A stretch of 64,000 nt of DNA from Narthecium ossifragum (Eukaryota > Streptophyta > Magnoliopsida > Dioscoreales > Nartheciaceae). A program made the translations under genes and the position numbers. The notes below the pieces were generated by a model. That model worked only from the letters and a program-made list of their open reading frames with translations. It was not told the DNA's origin and made no database searches. Location: the NCBI GenBank assembly GCA_963920575.1, contig OY986971.1, positions 1,674,001 to 1,738,000 on the forward strand, in the 5' to 3' direction. Shown here piece by piece: positions 12,310 to 24,324 of this stretch. How positions within the stretch are numbered: the stretch's first letter is position 1; each line of letters starts with the position of its first letter.

Positions 12310-14060
12310 GTTAATTATAGGGAAAGATCACTGAGTGTTCTATGATCCAACTTGCAATTCTTTTTTTGCTTAACTTTCTCCAATAATTTCTTCTGTTTGC
12401 AAATTTCCCATAATTTCAGGTTTTCCTTCTAGTACTGTTCCTTCTTCTCAAGATTTTTTTAAAAAAAAATCAACAAATGGGACCTTTGGTTTTTCTTTTT
12501 AGAATTTGCTAGAAATTACCAACACATTATTTCTATGTGTATCATCAGCATTGCAGAAGGGAGAAATTAGAAGTTTTTTTGCCGGATGAAGAAGTTTATT
12601 ATTAATGATGGGCCGAAGAGGGGTTTAGAATCATTGAATCAATGGCTTATAACTGTTGAAATGAATGTTGTACCCCTTTTGATTCCCTTCATGATTAGTT
12701 AAATTACAATTGATTCTAAAATTGTCACCTAAACTGTGTCAATGCACGCAGAATTTTAGAGTTATTGAGACTTGAAACGCAAGATCATATTATATACTAT
12801 ATATATCATTCAAATCAAAGGAATTAATTCATGGTTCATGCCTTCGTGATATATATAATTAAATTGTTAATTTTTTACATGCATATAGCTCCTTTTAAAC
12901 ATCAAATTTTTTTATGCTGAAGCTTCATGAAAGTAACTATACATGCATGTTAGTGTGTCTCACAGGGTGATTTCACCATTTGCATTTTGGCATTATTTGT
13001 TGCTCTCCTTTATTTATAAAGCAGCAGAAATGTGAGATAAATTCTTGCTAAACTATGAAGAACCCTTTAAAATCTATAATTTTTGAAATATCAAATGATC
13101 AGGTCAATGATAAAGAATATGGTTATATGAATTTTAACTCTTTTATTATTAATTGTCACTTAATTATGTGATCTAAAGGCACGCAAAAACAAAATTTGCT
13201 GCAATAAATTCATGGTATTGCTGTGATATATGCATGTCATGCATAATTGAAAAAACTAGCTTTTTTCTATAACTTTTCTCCTTTTATGTATATTCCACAT
13301 ATTCCCTGTGGAAGTGGCTGAAATTAATTTATGTTCAAGTCTGAAAAATGGAACTTAGGCATATATAAGAAGGCATGGATGGATTTAATCTTAGTATTTA
13401 TAATAGCAAACGGTTGATAGATGATTCATGGATGAAAAATCACCCATAAAAAGCATTGCTATAGAAGAGATTAAGGATATATATGACTATGGTTCATTCA
13501 CGTACTCCTTTTGCTGTGAGAAAATATACTAATAAGTAGATCCAATATTTGAGGTCAAAAAAGCATTTAAGGTCCAATATTTGAAGTTTCTTAATAATGG
13601 TCAACATATGATGTATTCTGAGAAAAAATGGTTAATTTCTTTGCACCATCAGCTCCATCAATTAAGTTAAGCCGAAGTTTCAAACGCAATTTTCTTATCT
13701 TGAGATGTTCCGATCCACAAAACGAGTCATAGAATGACTTGAAAATTTGTACAAATTTGTACTAGTGTAATTAAGATGGATGAAGTCATGAAGTGTATAT
13801 ATATATATATATATATATATATCAATCTTATAATGAGCAATAACGGTTAACCTGCATTAATTCATATCCCCTAAGTTTCTTTATATATATTCTCTAAGTT
13901 TGCTTTATATAAACCTGCATTAATTCATATCAATCTAAGTTCTATTAATATTATCTTATGCAATATGCAAAGACTTATATATTTTTATTTTATATACCCT
14001 AAGTTAGACTTATAATATTTTATTATTTTATAGGCTATGTTTTATGGTGGCAGTGAACAA
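12310..14060. other. 3' UTR and AT-rich intergenic region
   Basis: The zinc finger transcript presumably ends within the first few hundred bases; I cannot fix the poly-A site. The rest is AT-rich, with an (AT)n microsatellite at about 13796-13822 and a short duplicated 'cctgcattaattcatatc' at about 13850 and 13913. No gene is seen. Confidence 0.5.
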
Positions 14061-14067
14061 AAAGTTA

Positions 14068-14135
14068 TGACCAACCTTCGAACCCTGGACCACCTACGGG
14101 TCAACACAGCCGTCTAACCAGACAAACTACAGGGA
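14068..14135 (-). repeat. tRNA-derived SINE-like fragment
   Basis: On the minus strand a box-A-like CTGGTTAGACGG (about 14110-14121) is followed about 35 nt later by a box-B-like GGTTCGAAGG (about 14075-14084). This resembles the promoter of a tRNA-derived SINE. No clear poly-A tail or target duplication was found, and it does not fold into a full tRNA with obvious acceptor pairing, so a functional tRNA gene is unlikely. Confidence 0.4.
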
Positions 14136-14250
14136 GTTTGTTAAAATTTTATATTAACAATAACTAAAAACTGTGCCAGGGGCACAGTTGAGTACTAGTA
14201 TATATATATATATATGCAAGCAATTAGAGATCGAGTTTATATTTTTATGG

Positions 14251-14510
14251 ATATCAAATGACTAATGCTAGGAGGACGTGAAACTGCCCGCTTGTACTAA
14301 GCGCCTATCTAACATAGCTATATCTCTTATTGCAATATTGCATGCAATAATCCCAAAATCTTTAAAAGTTGATAGGAAAGAATAAACATTCTCTCAGCAC
14401 ATCTGGGCTCAAATAACCGCAAGTCCAAGTATACAACTGGACTGGTTGGGGCCAGCCCATGGCCCATTAACCTAGGCCTAGGCCTGCTAAAGTATATCAA
14501 ATGACTAATG
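14251..14510. repeat. 17-bp direct repeats flanking a 226-bp segment
   Basis: The string atatcaaatgactaatg occurs at 14251-14267 and again at 14494-14510. The 226 bp between have no recognised similarity. The repeats look like a long target-site duplication of a retroposed insert, but no poly-A tract is present, so the nature of the insert is open. Confidence 0.45.
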
Positions 14511-14737
14511 TTGGCCTGACATGGATGATGTGGCTTGCCTTTGCCACATCACTGGTCAAGTGTGCAGTGTGCACACCCAACTATCAATTTTCTTTTAATT
14601 TGCAATGCTACCATTAGAGCAATTAGTCAGGCAAGGTTGACAGAAGCTAAATCCAATCTAAATTCATTGATATAAACTTTAGGCGGCCTAAGCTTTTGTG
14701 TCGTCACGTGTCATTACTTGGTTTTGTACATTTTTGG

Positions 14738-14940
14738 GTGTCGTTTGGTAGTCAGATAGGCTATTTCGGATTTAAAGAAAATATGAATTAATATGTTAGG
14801 ATAAGTAGTGGTATAAAGTTGTGGTGTTTGTTTGAAAAGTATGGATAAATCAGTAATGATTGCTTGGAATAAGAAAATAGTGTTTAAATGAAAAGTGATG
14901 AATAGGGATTGATGAGGCGGAAAGTAAATTACACTGTTGA
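14738..14940 (+). mobile_element. MITE-like fragment (GTTTGGT-type terminus)
   Basis: The segment starts with GGGTGTCGTTTGGTAGTC, a terminus typical of PIF/Harbinger-type MITEs. Inside it has 'gtaatgattgcttggaataag', which recurs in altered form at 27089-27110 and, on the opposite strand, near 47900. Those three sites therefore look like one MITE family. The right end was not found. Confidence 0.4.
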
Positions 14941-16399
14941 ATTTTTTTATGAAACATGTTAGTAATTAATTAATAATATAATAATGCATATAATATTCAC
15001 CTTGGCTTTCATAATTAATAATATTATAATGTATAAAATATATAATATTCTAATTTCGTGCCGCTAATATTATGATGCAGATATTTACCCAGACTTTCAA
15101 ATCACATATTCGACATAATCAACATGACTAAAGAAAAATAAATTATAGTTATATTCACAAACAAACCGATATATTCTAAATTAACTCTAAATAAAGTAAA
15201 TAAGAAACCATCTTTCAATTTTAGACTATATACATCAATGCAAATAAAAATAAGTCACGAGAACAACAAAGCAAGCAAGAATTATGTAGACAACAGTATA
15301 AGAAAACTTCAAACACTGCTCGAAGCGCACCCTGTTGGCCTCGGTGTAAGCCACCGTGTCAGCCTTTGCATGAGTTGTTTCGTTGGATTCTTTATAATGA
15401 GCCCTGATATAATCTTCATATAAGTGCGAAGCTTTGTCCATAAAGTGAAACATGCTATAACAAGCACTCGGATATTTGTCAATTTGTGCATGACGGGATC
15501 AGTGTGTAGATGGGATCAATGGCACACATTCCAATAAAAGCTTTCTATTAAAATTCCAATTACTAATTCCATATTAAGAATGTTGAAATAGAGTTATGGC
15601 TGCGATTTTGAAATTGGTGTAACAAATTCCAGGATAAGAATGCTAGAATAGGATTTATTGTTTGATTGCGATTCTGAAATTGCTGTAACACCATCAAACA
15701 ATGCCTTTGATGTTTATTTGGGTAGCGGGTTGGTGGATGCGGACTTAGGACCAACGAAACAACTTTTCTTGGATGTGAACTCTTAACCAACAAGATCTTT
15801 CGTGGATCCCCTTTAGGTGGCCTTTTTGTCCTAGGTCTAATAGGCATGGTAGATTGGTACGTTGGTCCAATTATATTATTCTTGAGACTCTTGGCACTGG
15901 CATTTTGGACTCTCTTATCAAGTTGGCCGGATTGGGGGCTGTTTGTACGGTGAACGGCGTTAGGGACGGGTGGCGGATCTCCGGTGTTGCCCGGGCAACG
16001 GGCAAGGTAGTGTGAGCATGCGGTGGGCCGGTGGCCGAGGTGGTGGCTATAGAGGGGCCATTGTGTGCTGGTGGTGGATATGCCAGGAGCGTGTTTTTTC
16101 CCCTCAAAAACACAGGAGTGTGGTTAGCTTCTTTTAAAGACGAGCCAGTTTGGCCATTGGTTTTCGAGACTCGATTGAAGGAAGTATTTTGGGTGGTTTT
16201 TTTCTCCTTCCTTTTTTTTTGGGCGTTTGAGAGTAATTGATCGGTGAGATTAGTGCGGTATCCAAGCACGCAGGAGATTATGCTTAAAATCATTTCGTTT
16301 TGTTTCATTTTACTAAGGGCGCTCTTGGCTGCTGGTGGATGCACGGATCGGTTGTATACTTGTTTTTCACATCCACGAGTACGATGTTTGGATAGATAC
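14941..16399. other. Intergenic, unassigned decayed ORFs
   Basis: Several minus-strand frames (15235-15453, 15563-15847, 15871-16344) contain Pro-rich or mixed sequence with no motif I recognise. They could be debris of a retroelement gag or LINE ORF1, but nothing supports that firmly. No intact gene is seen. Confidence 0.4.
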
Positions 16400-16822
16400 T
16401 AAGGAGCTGTTTGATTGGGCTGTATAATGCGATGCACTTTAATACCCAAATCCTTCGTTTGGTTCACAGGGTGCATCACGCGATGTACTCTGATACTCCG
16501 ATCCATCATTTGGTTCGCACGGGGGTATCATGCGACGCATGCATCCCACAATGCATTTTCAGTTGATTTCATGCATCATATGAAACAACCAAAATGACCG
16601 TTTCATACGATGCACCCTTGCGTGACTCTTCATTGGCGAACCCGACACTGACCCTTCATCAAGGACGTCATCTCTCTCAGTTCCCTGGCATCTCCCAATC
16701 TCTTCACCGGTGAACCCACTCCGGTGAGGACTCCACCTCCGTCCTTCCCAACCCCGTCCAGTTCCAGATCTGATTGTCTCGTCGATCGACGACTCTTCTC
16801 CAGCCATGACTAGGAGAGATCC

Positions 16823-19228
16823 TGTCGCGCCCCGACCCGCGAAAGCCCAACCGGGCCGGGCGACGCGAACCGGAACCTACAAAACGTGAAAAACAAAGCT
16901 GGCGAGGGTTCCCTCTAACCTATTGGTCTCCCTAACAGTTCACCAAAAGCACCCTCAATTAAAACAACAATAATTAGCAAAGCCTCGAACCACAGATTTA
17001 AAACTCAAAGTGTTAATATACAAAACCTCGAAAAGGGGAAGATTCAAAATACAACATTACTCCCGTAGGAGACTAACTAACATAGGGTAAAAGCAGTAAA
17101 CGATCACCACCTCTCAAAGTCCACCAGGCGCCGCCGCACCGCCGACCAACTGCCTGGTAGGGGCCACAGAAGAGGAATTGACGCTTGCACCTGCAAAACG
17201 CAGCCTCGGGTAGGTGTGAGCACTAAGCTCAGTAGGGATCTACACTACGACAAACAGAATGGAGAGGGAAACACAACAGTGTCGCCCTCAAGCCAGACTT
17301 GAGTGAGCTATAATGGTCCCATTACCATTCACCGGTGATCTCTAGGCATATCCAACCATGGTCACCCCAACGGACTGGGCCCATCCTGGATACGCTTAGT
17401 GTCGCAGGGTGCCAGCTGTGGTCACCCAACTCTGCCATGGACCCACACTGATCCCCTACTGGCAGGAACGGACACTGCCCAAAGAATAAGACCCGCCATC
17501 GGTGGCATCCTCAACACCTGACTTGAGGCCGACACGACCTCTACAATCATCAAGCAACATGTGTACCAGTCCTCTAGGCCTATCATAAGATTCGACTGGA
17601 CACCACAATTCAAACCGGGTCCAAGCTACCCAACCCCGGTCCTAGGGCTAAGTCCGAGCTTCTAGCCTCGGGACGGCGACCCAAAGATCACCCACGCCCT
17701 AACCAATGCAACTAATGCACAACAGGGAATGCATGCTATGAACATACACATATAAGAAGCAAAGCATGCAACAGTATGTCAAGTATCATATAAGTCAACT
17801 GGATCGCTGCAGCGGTACTACCGACCGCTGCCAGCCGATCCGCAGCGGGTCCCGGCATTACGACGGTACCACGACCGTCAACCGCGAACTCCTGCAACGG
17901 GAAACAACCCCGAAAACCGCTGAATGAACAGTAACAATATAATATTATATTCTGAAAATATAATATTATATTCAAACACCCAAAACCTCTACTTAGGGGC
18001 TAATTGATCCCGTCGATCCGATGTCCAAACGATGTCGGATTCAAGATCCAACTTAGCCACCAGTAGGTGTATATACCAGGATCAACATATCCAAAATTAA
18101 TAATCATCCAACGGTTGGATTAACGGGACAATACAAATCAAAACCGCTAATCAACTCACTTACCAATTTAATTGCTGCAACGCAGCCCTCTAGAAAACAA
18201 TTCATAACAAATCTTAAAAAAATCGGAAAATTAAGAAATAAGATGGCATGGAAATATAACGAAGAGATATACAACTCTTATGTTTATCAAAAACCAAGAT
18301 CATCTACACGCCGGCCGGAAAACTCGCCGCAAGCCGGCTGTTCTTCAAGAACAGCAGAAAACCAGAAATCCGAGACTAATCATGCATAAAACCTACTCAA
18401 ATCTTAACCAAATATCATGAAACTTATATCAATAATTCTAATAGGCATAAGGAATCCAACAAAACAAAGATCAACAAGATCCAACGGCTAGATCTAGAGA
18501 AAACCCGAAATAAACATCAGTAGGTATAACCCTACCTAGCTGCGCTTTCCTCGGCTGATTCCTCGCGAGTTGATCACCAACAAACTTCCAAACCACTTCA
18601 GGGATCTTCCTCTCGTTGTCACGGATCCAACGAGTCTTAGAACGCCGAAAAAGATGGTCAGAGGAGGGAGAATGGAGGAGAGGAAGTTGGCTGCCGGAAA
18701 CAGGGGAAAGAAGCAGAGCTTCGGGAGAGAAAGAAAGAGGGAAGAAGAAAGGAGGAGAAGGAGGAAGAGAAGGGGAAGAAAAACGAGGGAAAGGGGAAGG
18801 GGAAAGCCGGGGGAAGGGGAAAAAAGTGAAAGAAGGGAGGGGAAGTCTTCCCCCTCTGACATGAGAGAGTGACGGCCAACGGCGGCCGTCCTCGCGAAGC
18901 AGAAAAGCCACCGACGCGAGTCCGATCGGTCGCTCCAAGGAGCGATCGATCGTTCTCGCCCTGGCACCGACTCGCTCACGAGTCCGACCGATCGCTCCAA
19001 GGAGCGATCGGTCGCTCGAGGGTCGTCAGCTGCCCAAAGACAAGCTTCCGCGCGCCCGAGCTGGGATCTTCCGATCCCGGGTCCACCTAGCCATTCTAAA
19101 CAAGCATTTAACACAAACAAGGCCAGTGTGTGCACACGCGGGTGTGAAACAAACCAACAAGGCGCAATTTATCAAATTGCCCTTGCGGTTTACAACGAGC
19201 CACAGGGGTAGAGGGACATGTCCTCACA
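16823..19228 (+). mobile_element. Solo LTR (2.4 kb) with perfect GATCC duplication
   Basis: It begins TGTCGCGCCCCGACCC and ends TCCTCACA, with identical 5-bp repeats GATCC at 16818-16822 and 19229-19233. It contains no gag or pol. It is the same family as 3983-7098 and 55571-56959 and in the same orientation. A purine-rich tract (18660-18860) and its complement produce long but meaningless ORFs. The perfect duplication suggests a younger insertion than the copy at 3983, which has a mismatch. Confidence 0.9.
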
Positions 19229-19334
19229 GATCCGCCGATGCATTTTGATATATATAAAATATATATATATATATTCACAACGTTATATGAATAATATATA
19301 TTATTGAAATTAAAATAATATAATATTTTAATAT

Positions 19335-19438
19335 ATATATTAAAATTTAACTTTATTGCATCATTATGTGAGCTTTTATATGAATAATATATATACAATG
19401 TTCACGTAATGATGCAATAAAGTTAAATTTTAATATAT
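19335..19438. repeat. AT-rich inverted repeat in the MITE interior
   Basis: Arms of about 39 bp (19335-19373 and 19400-19438) are near-perfect inverted copies around a 26-bp spacer, with 'taactttattgcatcatta' in the arm. A third, direct copy of the arm lies at about 19480-19517. This is internal structure of the Harbinger-like MITE. Confidence 0.7.
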
Positions 19439-19515
19439 ACAATATCATATAATATATATTAAAATTTTAATATATATATATATATTAAAATTTAACTTTA
19501 TTGCATCATTATATG

Positions 19516-19557
<42 letters not shown>

Positions 19558-20034
19558 AATGTGAATATTATATGAATAATGTTGCATAAATGATTCCGAA
19601 GACAAACCAAACACCAGCATTAGATGATCGATGCATGCATCCCACGATCAGGGTGCATCAGCGATTCGCGCAACTAAACACACCCTAAATTTAGAATCCG
19701 CCAAATGAGATAAGATGCGAATTCCAAAATTTAAGAATCACGGTGTCGGCTGAAATCGGGTGGACGCAGCGGTGGAATTCACTCCGCGGATACAATCCCG
19801 TGGGTCATCGCCAAACATGTCGTGATACTCTTTTTTTTTCCGAATAGATGAGCTGAAGCGATAATAGCCCTAGGGCTATTCTGCTAAATTCCCAAGGAAC
19901 GCCACCCCGATCGGACCTAGCAATCTCGTCCGCCCGGGAGTTAAGTTCCCACCGAATGTGAACAATACAAAAGGCCTGAAACACGTTAGCTACTCACCAT
20001 ATCTCCATGACTTCCCACATACAATGTGCACTTA

Positions 20035-21048
20035 GGTCACGTTTGGTAGCACTTTAGATCCAGGGACGGGAATGGGAATTCCTTAAAATAAGGAATTTGA
20101 TTGCACTCTTCATCCAGGAACCGGAATTGAAGTTCCTGTGTTTGAGGGAACTTTGGATTCCTGAATTTGATATGGGAATCCAGAGTTCTCTCAAACACAG
20201 GAACTCTCATTTCATGGAATGTACATGAATACCCTTCATCTTTGTTTGATTAAACTGATCAAACGGCTAGGATCAATCTTAAAAATAATCCTATTTCTTT
20301 CTTTTATTTATTAATAATCTTATTTCTTTATCTTATTTATTAATAATATTTCAAATAATATTAATAATCTTATTTCTTTCTCTTATTTATTAATAATATT
20401 TCAAATAATATTAATAATCTTATTTCTTTCTCTTATTTATTAATAATATTTCAAAAATATTAATAATCTTATTTATGTCTCTTATTTATTAATAATTTTT
20501 CAAATAATATTAATAATAATATTTCTTTATCTTATTTATTAATAATATTTCAAATAATATTAATAATCTTATTTCTTTCTCTTATTTATTAATAATATTT
20601 CAAATAATAATAATAATATTATTTCTCTCTTATTTATTAATAATATTTTAAATAATATTAATAATCTTATTTCTTTCTCTTATTTATTAATAATATTAGG
20701 AACTCTCATATTAATACTCTTATTTATTAATAATATTTCAAATAATAATCTTATTTCTTTTGCTCATTATTAATAGTGTTTCATCCAAATAAGTCACGGT
20801 AATGCAAATACATACACATACATAAATATATTCGTAAATCTATGCTATTAGAGCCAGGGATATTTTGGTCTTTAATTTGTATTCCCATTCCAGTTCCCAT
20901 GTTTGTTATGTATACCAAACACTTATAAGTTCCGTTACCTTTCCAGTTCCTTGACGTACCAAACAATCACCATTCCTTTCCAGTTCTCGTTCCCATTTTC
21001 AATTCCTTCCCATTCCCATTCCAATTCCCATGACAACCAAACGTGGTC
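20035..21048. mobile_element. PIF/Harbinger-type MITE with TTA duplication
   Basis: The left end GGTCACGTTTGGTAGC and the right end CAACCAAACGTGGTC are inverted repeats. TTA lies on both sides (20032-20034, 21049-21051), as expected for PIF/Harbinger. Subterminal stretches rich in 'gggaatgggaattcc' type sequence pair with each other. There is no transposase. The middle is a tandem array (20283-20780). It inserted into the LINE RNase H remnant. Confidence 0.82.
20283..20780. repeat. Tandem array of an approximately 50-bp AT-rich unit
   Basis: A unit of the form 'aatcttatttctttctct' plus 'tatttattaataatatttc' is repeated about nine times with small differences in length and sequence. It lies wholly inside the MITE, so it probably expanded after or during the spread of that MITE. 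Confidence 0.8.
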
Positions 21049-21265
21049 TTATAGGAAGCCTCCCCAAAACCATATCTACCGCCAATTTACAATCACTCTC
21101 TACAAAAATTCTGCTCACCCCTTCGTCACGAGCTTCGCGCATGCCAAAAAGAATCGCGCGGAGCTTGCGCCGAACAACTGACCCAACCTGGGCTGATGGC
21201 ATGGCTTCCCACTTTTCCTCCCATCCATCAGAGCAAACCACACCCTTCACTATCATAGTTTAAGC

Positions 21266-22168
21266 CTAATCCAAGCACTGGAAATTAATAGTTATGAGAA
21301 GGTGGGAGGCATACTTATTAAGTGATAATGACAAAGGCCCCCAATCTAATGCTCTTTTATCATTCCACATTTCCACTACCATACTGGTGGTCATATCACT
21401 TTGATTCCATTGCAAGGAAGGGGCACAAGCAACATAACCAATCAATCTGGCAGGAGGAATCCTCTCATTGCTATGAGTGGTTGGCACACACCAATCTTTA
21501 GGTGGAATTGGGTAAAATATTCACCAATGAGACGACCATGCATATCATATAATTCAGTGGCCTATTATGCTATGAGATGATAACGTTAACTTTTCTTATT
21601 TTAGTTGGATATCTAAGTATATGGTATTAGTTTATAGTATCCATTGTAATGAACAAAGCTAGTTTATTGAGAGCATAGATAAGCCTGCTCTAAATAACTT
21701 AAAATTAGAAGATGCCATGCATAAATAAACATAGACTATGTACCAAGTATTTCTACTTTGGGAGTTATTTTAGGTGGTTGGTTATAGTGTGTGCATATCT
21801 ACTCTGTCTCCACGTAGAGAAGAAGATAAATTGGAGAGATTCCCTACTATTGTATTCTACGAACTTTTCTAATTGTGTTCTTAGTTAGTGCAATATAGTC
21901 CAATTTTTAGTATCATATAGCTAAATTTGAGGAAATAAAAAAGACCATTTAATCCAGAAGAGTTCTCAATCTGATTTGGGTCAGTGGATATTGTTGGTCG
22001 GATGGGCTGCAGGCTCAGCCAACAACTTCTTTTGATTCACCCATGTTGTTGGGCTGGAGGCTTAGGGCAAGGTGTGAGTTGTTGGGTGTCTCACCTGCAT
22101 CGCCCATGTGGCGCATCCCATAATGTCCCCTCGCTGTTTAGTGTGGGGCTCTACGCTGTTATGTGGTA
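21266..22168. other. Intergenic, no gene recognised
   Basis: Only short frames without motifs are present. The first part (21266-21500) may extend the LINE remnant upstream, but I see no domain there. Confidence 0.4.
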
Positions 22169-22176
22169 CTGGCAGT

Positions 22177-22814
22177 CAGGGGCGTCCCAATACAAATCGA
22201 GGCCCTAGGCGAAGACATCAAATAAAACCAAAGCAATATGTATATTTTCATAAATGATAATATAATTAAAATAATATTTTATTGAGTTTATTTAACCATA
22301 TTCTTTAAGTTTTTTGAGCCGTAAAATTAGTGATTAATGTTCTTAAACTTAGTTTTTGGTAGTACCTATGGCTATTCCATTTAACAATTCATGTGTTAGT
22401 TGAGATTAGCTGAGCATGAGCACAAGCTCAAGGGAACATAAATAGCTACAGGAGTGCAGATAAGATGTTTTAAAGGCTATTAAAAAAACCCTTTGCTTTT
22501 GAGGCCTTTACAATAGAATTTTTGGAGCCCCTCTTGATCCGGGGGTTTGAAAGCACTTTATTAGGTCGTTCCTAATTAATTGCTAGTTTTTCAAACTCTT
22601 AAAACACAAATATTTCAGGCCTCTTTTAAAGTGGATTTTGAAAGCCGTGTAGTTAATGAGGCATTAAATTGATTGTGCTTTTTAAAGACTATTAAAAGAT
22701 ACCCTCCAGGGCCCTTAAGGGCCTTAACTCCTCTTAACCGGGCCCCTCCTTAACTACTTTTTAACTAGAGGCCCTAGGCGACTGCCTAATGGCCTATGGG
22801 TTGGGCCGGCTCTG
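22177..22814. mobile_element. hAT-like non-autonomous element
   Basis: The left terminus CAGGGGCGTCCCAA and the right terminus TTGGGCCGGCTCTG are inverted repeats of the CAG...CTG kind found in hAT elements. They are flanked by 8-bp near-repeats CTGGCAGT (22169-22176) and CTGACAAT (22815-22822), which differ only by two G/A transitions. 'gaggccctaggcg' type sequence occurs near both ends. No transposase is present. Confidence 0.6.
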
Positions 22815-22822
22815 CTGACAAT

Positions 22823-24200
22823 CGATCTATGAAGGTCGACCATCCTAATGGTAATATGGGTGCCCCCACTATCATTTGAGAGTTTTGATACGAGTGGTTA
22901 GTGGATCATGAACTGAAAGATACTATAGAGTAATATTGTGTTTTTTGCTTCAAAATATCTTCTTAAGAAAATAATAGACTTGGCAGGAACAATGTGGATG
23001 AGGACAAACATACTCCAACCACATCCATTATATCCAATGTTCATGTTCAGATATCCTATCCATGTTTTAATTTTTTTTTTCTTTGAGATATATGAGTTTT
23101 GGTAAATTATATATAGTCTAATTTGACTAATAGAATCAAGGTTAAAATTCTCGATTTTTGGTCTAATATCATGATGAATTATCAACATCTCAGGAAAATT
23201 AAGCAAATGAAAAAAGTGAACTAAATTCTTTAAATTGCATTATAGTGTTATGGGGAAAAAAACAAATAAAAGCAATATATTGGAGTAGAGGCAAAATTCC
23301 CATTTTATGACAAGAAGAAAGGGATGTTCTTATTTGGAATATATTGGAGTAGAGGCAAAACTCCCTTTTTATGGCAAGAAGAAAGGGATGTTCTTAAATG
23401 GTGCTCTGAGATGACAACACTGTTGAAGAGAGTGACATTATATCTCACAAAATTAAATTAAGAAAGGCTAGGTTTCCAAGAGATGATGTGAAACAAAATC
23501 CACACACCTGAACGACTTCTCTAATCAATGCAACAATCCTATTCTTCTAAATTGACCCATCAACAAGTGTAGGAAAATTGTGACATTGCTTAGGTAGCAA
23601 AACATATCATGACATATCCCAACAAAGCTCCACACCAAACAATTGGAGCCAATAACAACCTAGCATCCATCACAAGGAACAAAATGTTGCTATCATGGGA
23701 AACCAAGCCACATTACTAATGGTAAATAAATTTTCATGTGATAAATAAGAGGGCAACAACTTTGTGAGTCAGATCCAATTATGGTGAACCTAATCTGATT
23801 TGATGCTGTATGTTGCATCGAGATCAACCAATATTATCATTATACGTAGTGCCCAACTTTCTTTCACCATAAATTTTCAAGAAAATTGACGATTTGGTGA
23901 CCGTTCTCTAATATAAAATGACTCAAAATGAAGCTAGTATAAAACTTTATTATCTTAAAATCATCCGTTATTTTCTAAAAGCTTAAACTGATAGAAAAAT
24001 AAATAAATTAAATTACTTGTGTTATATTTTACTTTGAATATGCTAAATATCACGTTTCATCATGCAATCGTGACACTAGCATATTTTTACTTCACCTAAA
24101 ATTTACCAATAATTCACGTTTCCCACCCCAACTCTTTGGGGAAACGGATTTGGTCCACAGTGCGGCCGGCGGCCCCCTCAGGCATGCACCGAGGCACGAG
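22823..24200. other. AT-rich intergenic region with a 64-bp tandem duplication
   Basis: Two copies of a 64-bp unit containing 'ggagtagaggcaaaa' and 'caagaagaaagggatgttct' lie at 23274-23337 and 23338-23400, with a few differences. No gene is seen. Confidence 0.6.
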
Positions 24201-24324
24201 AAAGGACAGCTTAACAGACACAGCGTGCAACCCACTGCGCCGTAGCGAAAACGACGTTTCCCTTCGTCGAATAGCGACACTCGTTTCCTACTCTCATCAC
24301 CTGTCCCTCAGGAACTCACTTCCG

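Larger units (their letters stand above)
16403..19685. mobile_element. PIF/Harbinger-like MITE interrupted by a solo LTR
   Basis: Terminal inverted repeats GGAGCTGTTTGATTG (left) and the complement of GCAACTAAACACACCC (right) are bordered by TAA on both sides (16400-16402 and 19686-19688), the 3-bp TWA duplication of PIF/Harbinger elements. Without the nested LTR (16823-19228, plus its duplicated GATCC) the element is about 870 bp. Its AT-rich interior and 'gatgcatcccac' motifs recur at about 54390-54714, which looks like a second copy. It has no transposase, so it is non-autonomous. Confidence 0.7.
16376..19836. mobile_element. Possible outer TIR element hosting a nested MITE and LTR
   Basis: Left sequence ACGATGTTTGGATAG (from 16381) and right sequence CGCCAAACATGTCGT (to about 19833) are imperfect inverted repeats. 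The right part (gaattcactccgcggatac) resembles the internal end of the MITE at 25985-26199. I infer an older element into which the Harbinger-like MITE at 16403-19685 inserted. No target duplication was confirmed. Confidence 0.3.
19828..21265 (-). pseudogene. LINE RNase H-domain tail, split by a MITE
   Basis: Read on the minus strand, 21256-21052 encodes an RVT_3-like RNase H segment (RIFVESDCKLAVDMVLGRLP). It continues after the MITE at 20034-19850 with FCIVHIRWELNSRADEIARS, the C-terminal HxRRExNxxAD-like motif of plant LINE/RVT_3 RNase H. A T-run at about 19831-19839 (poly-A on the minus strand) fits a LINE 3' end. Skipping the MITE and one TTA keeps the frame. At least one internal stop is present. 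It could be a domesticated RVT_3-like gene remnant, but the poly-A favours a LINE. Confidence 0.75.

Noticed and set aside
15871..16344. 157-aa minus-strand ORF
   Set aside because: No recognisable domain; probably retroelement debris, not supportable as a gene.
18471..19135. ORFs up to 199 aa in the second solo LTR
   Set aside because: They follow from a purine-rich tract in the LTR; composition is low-complexity.
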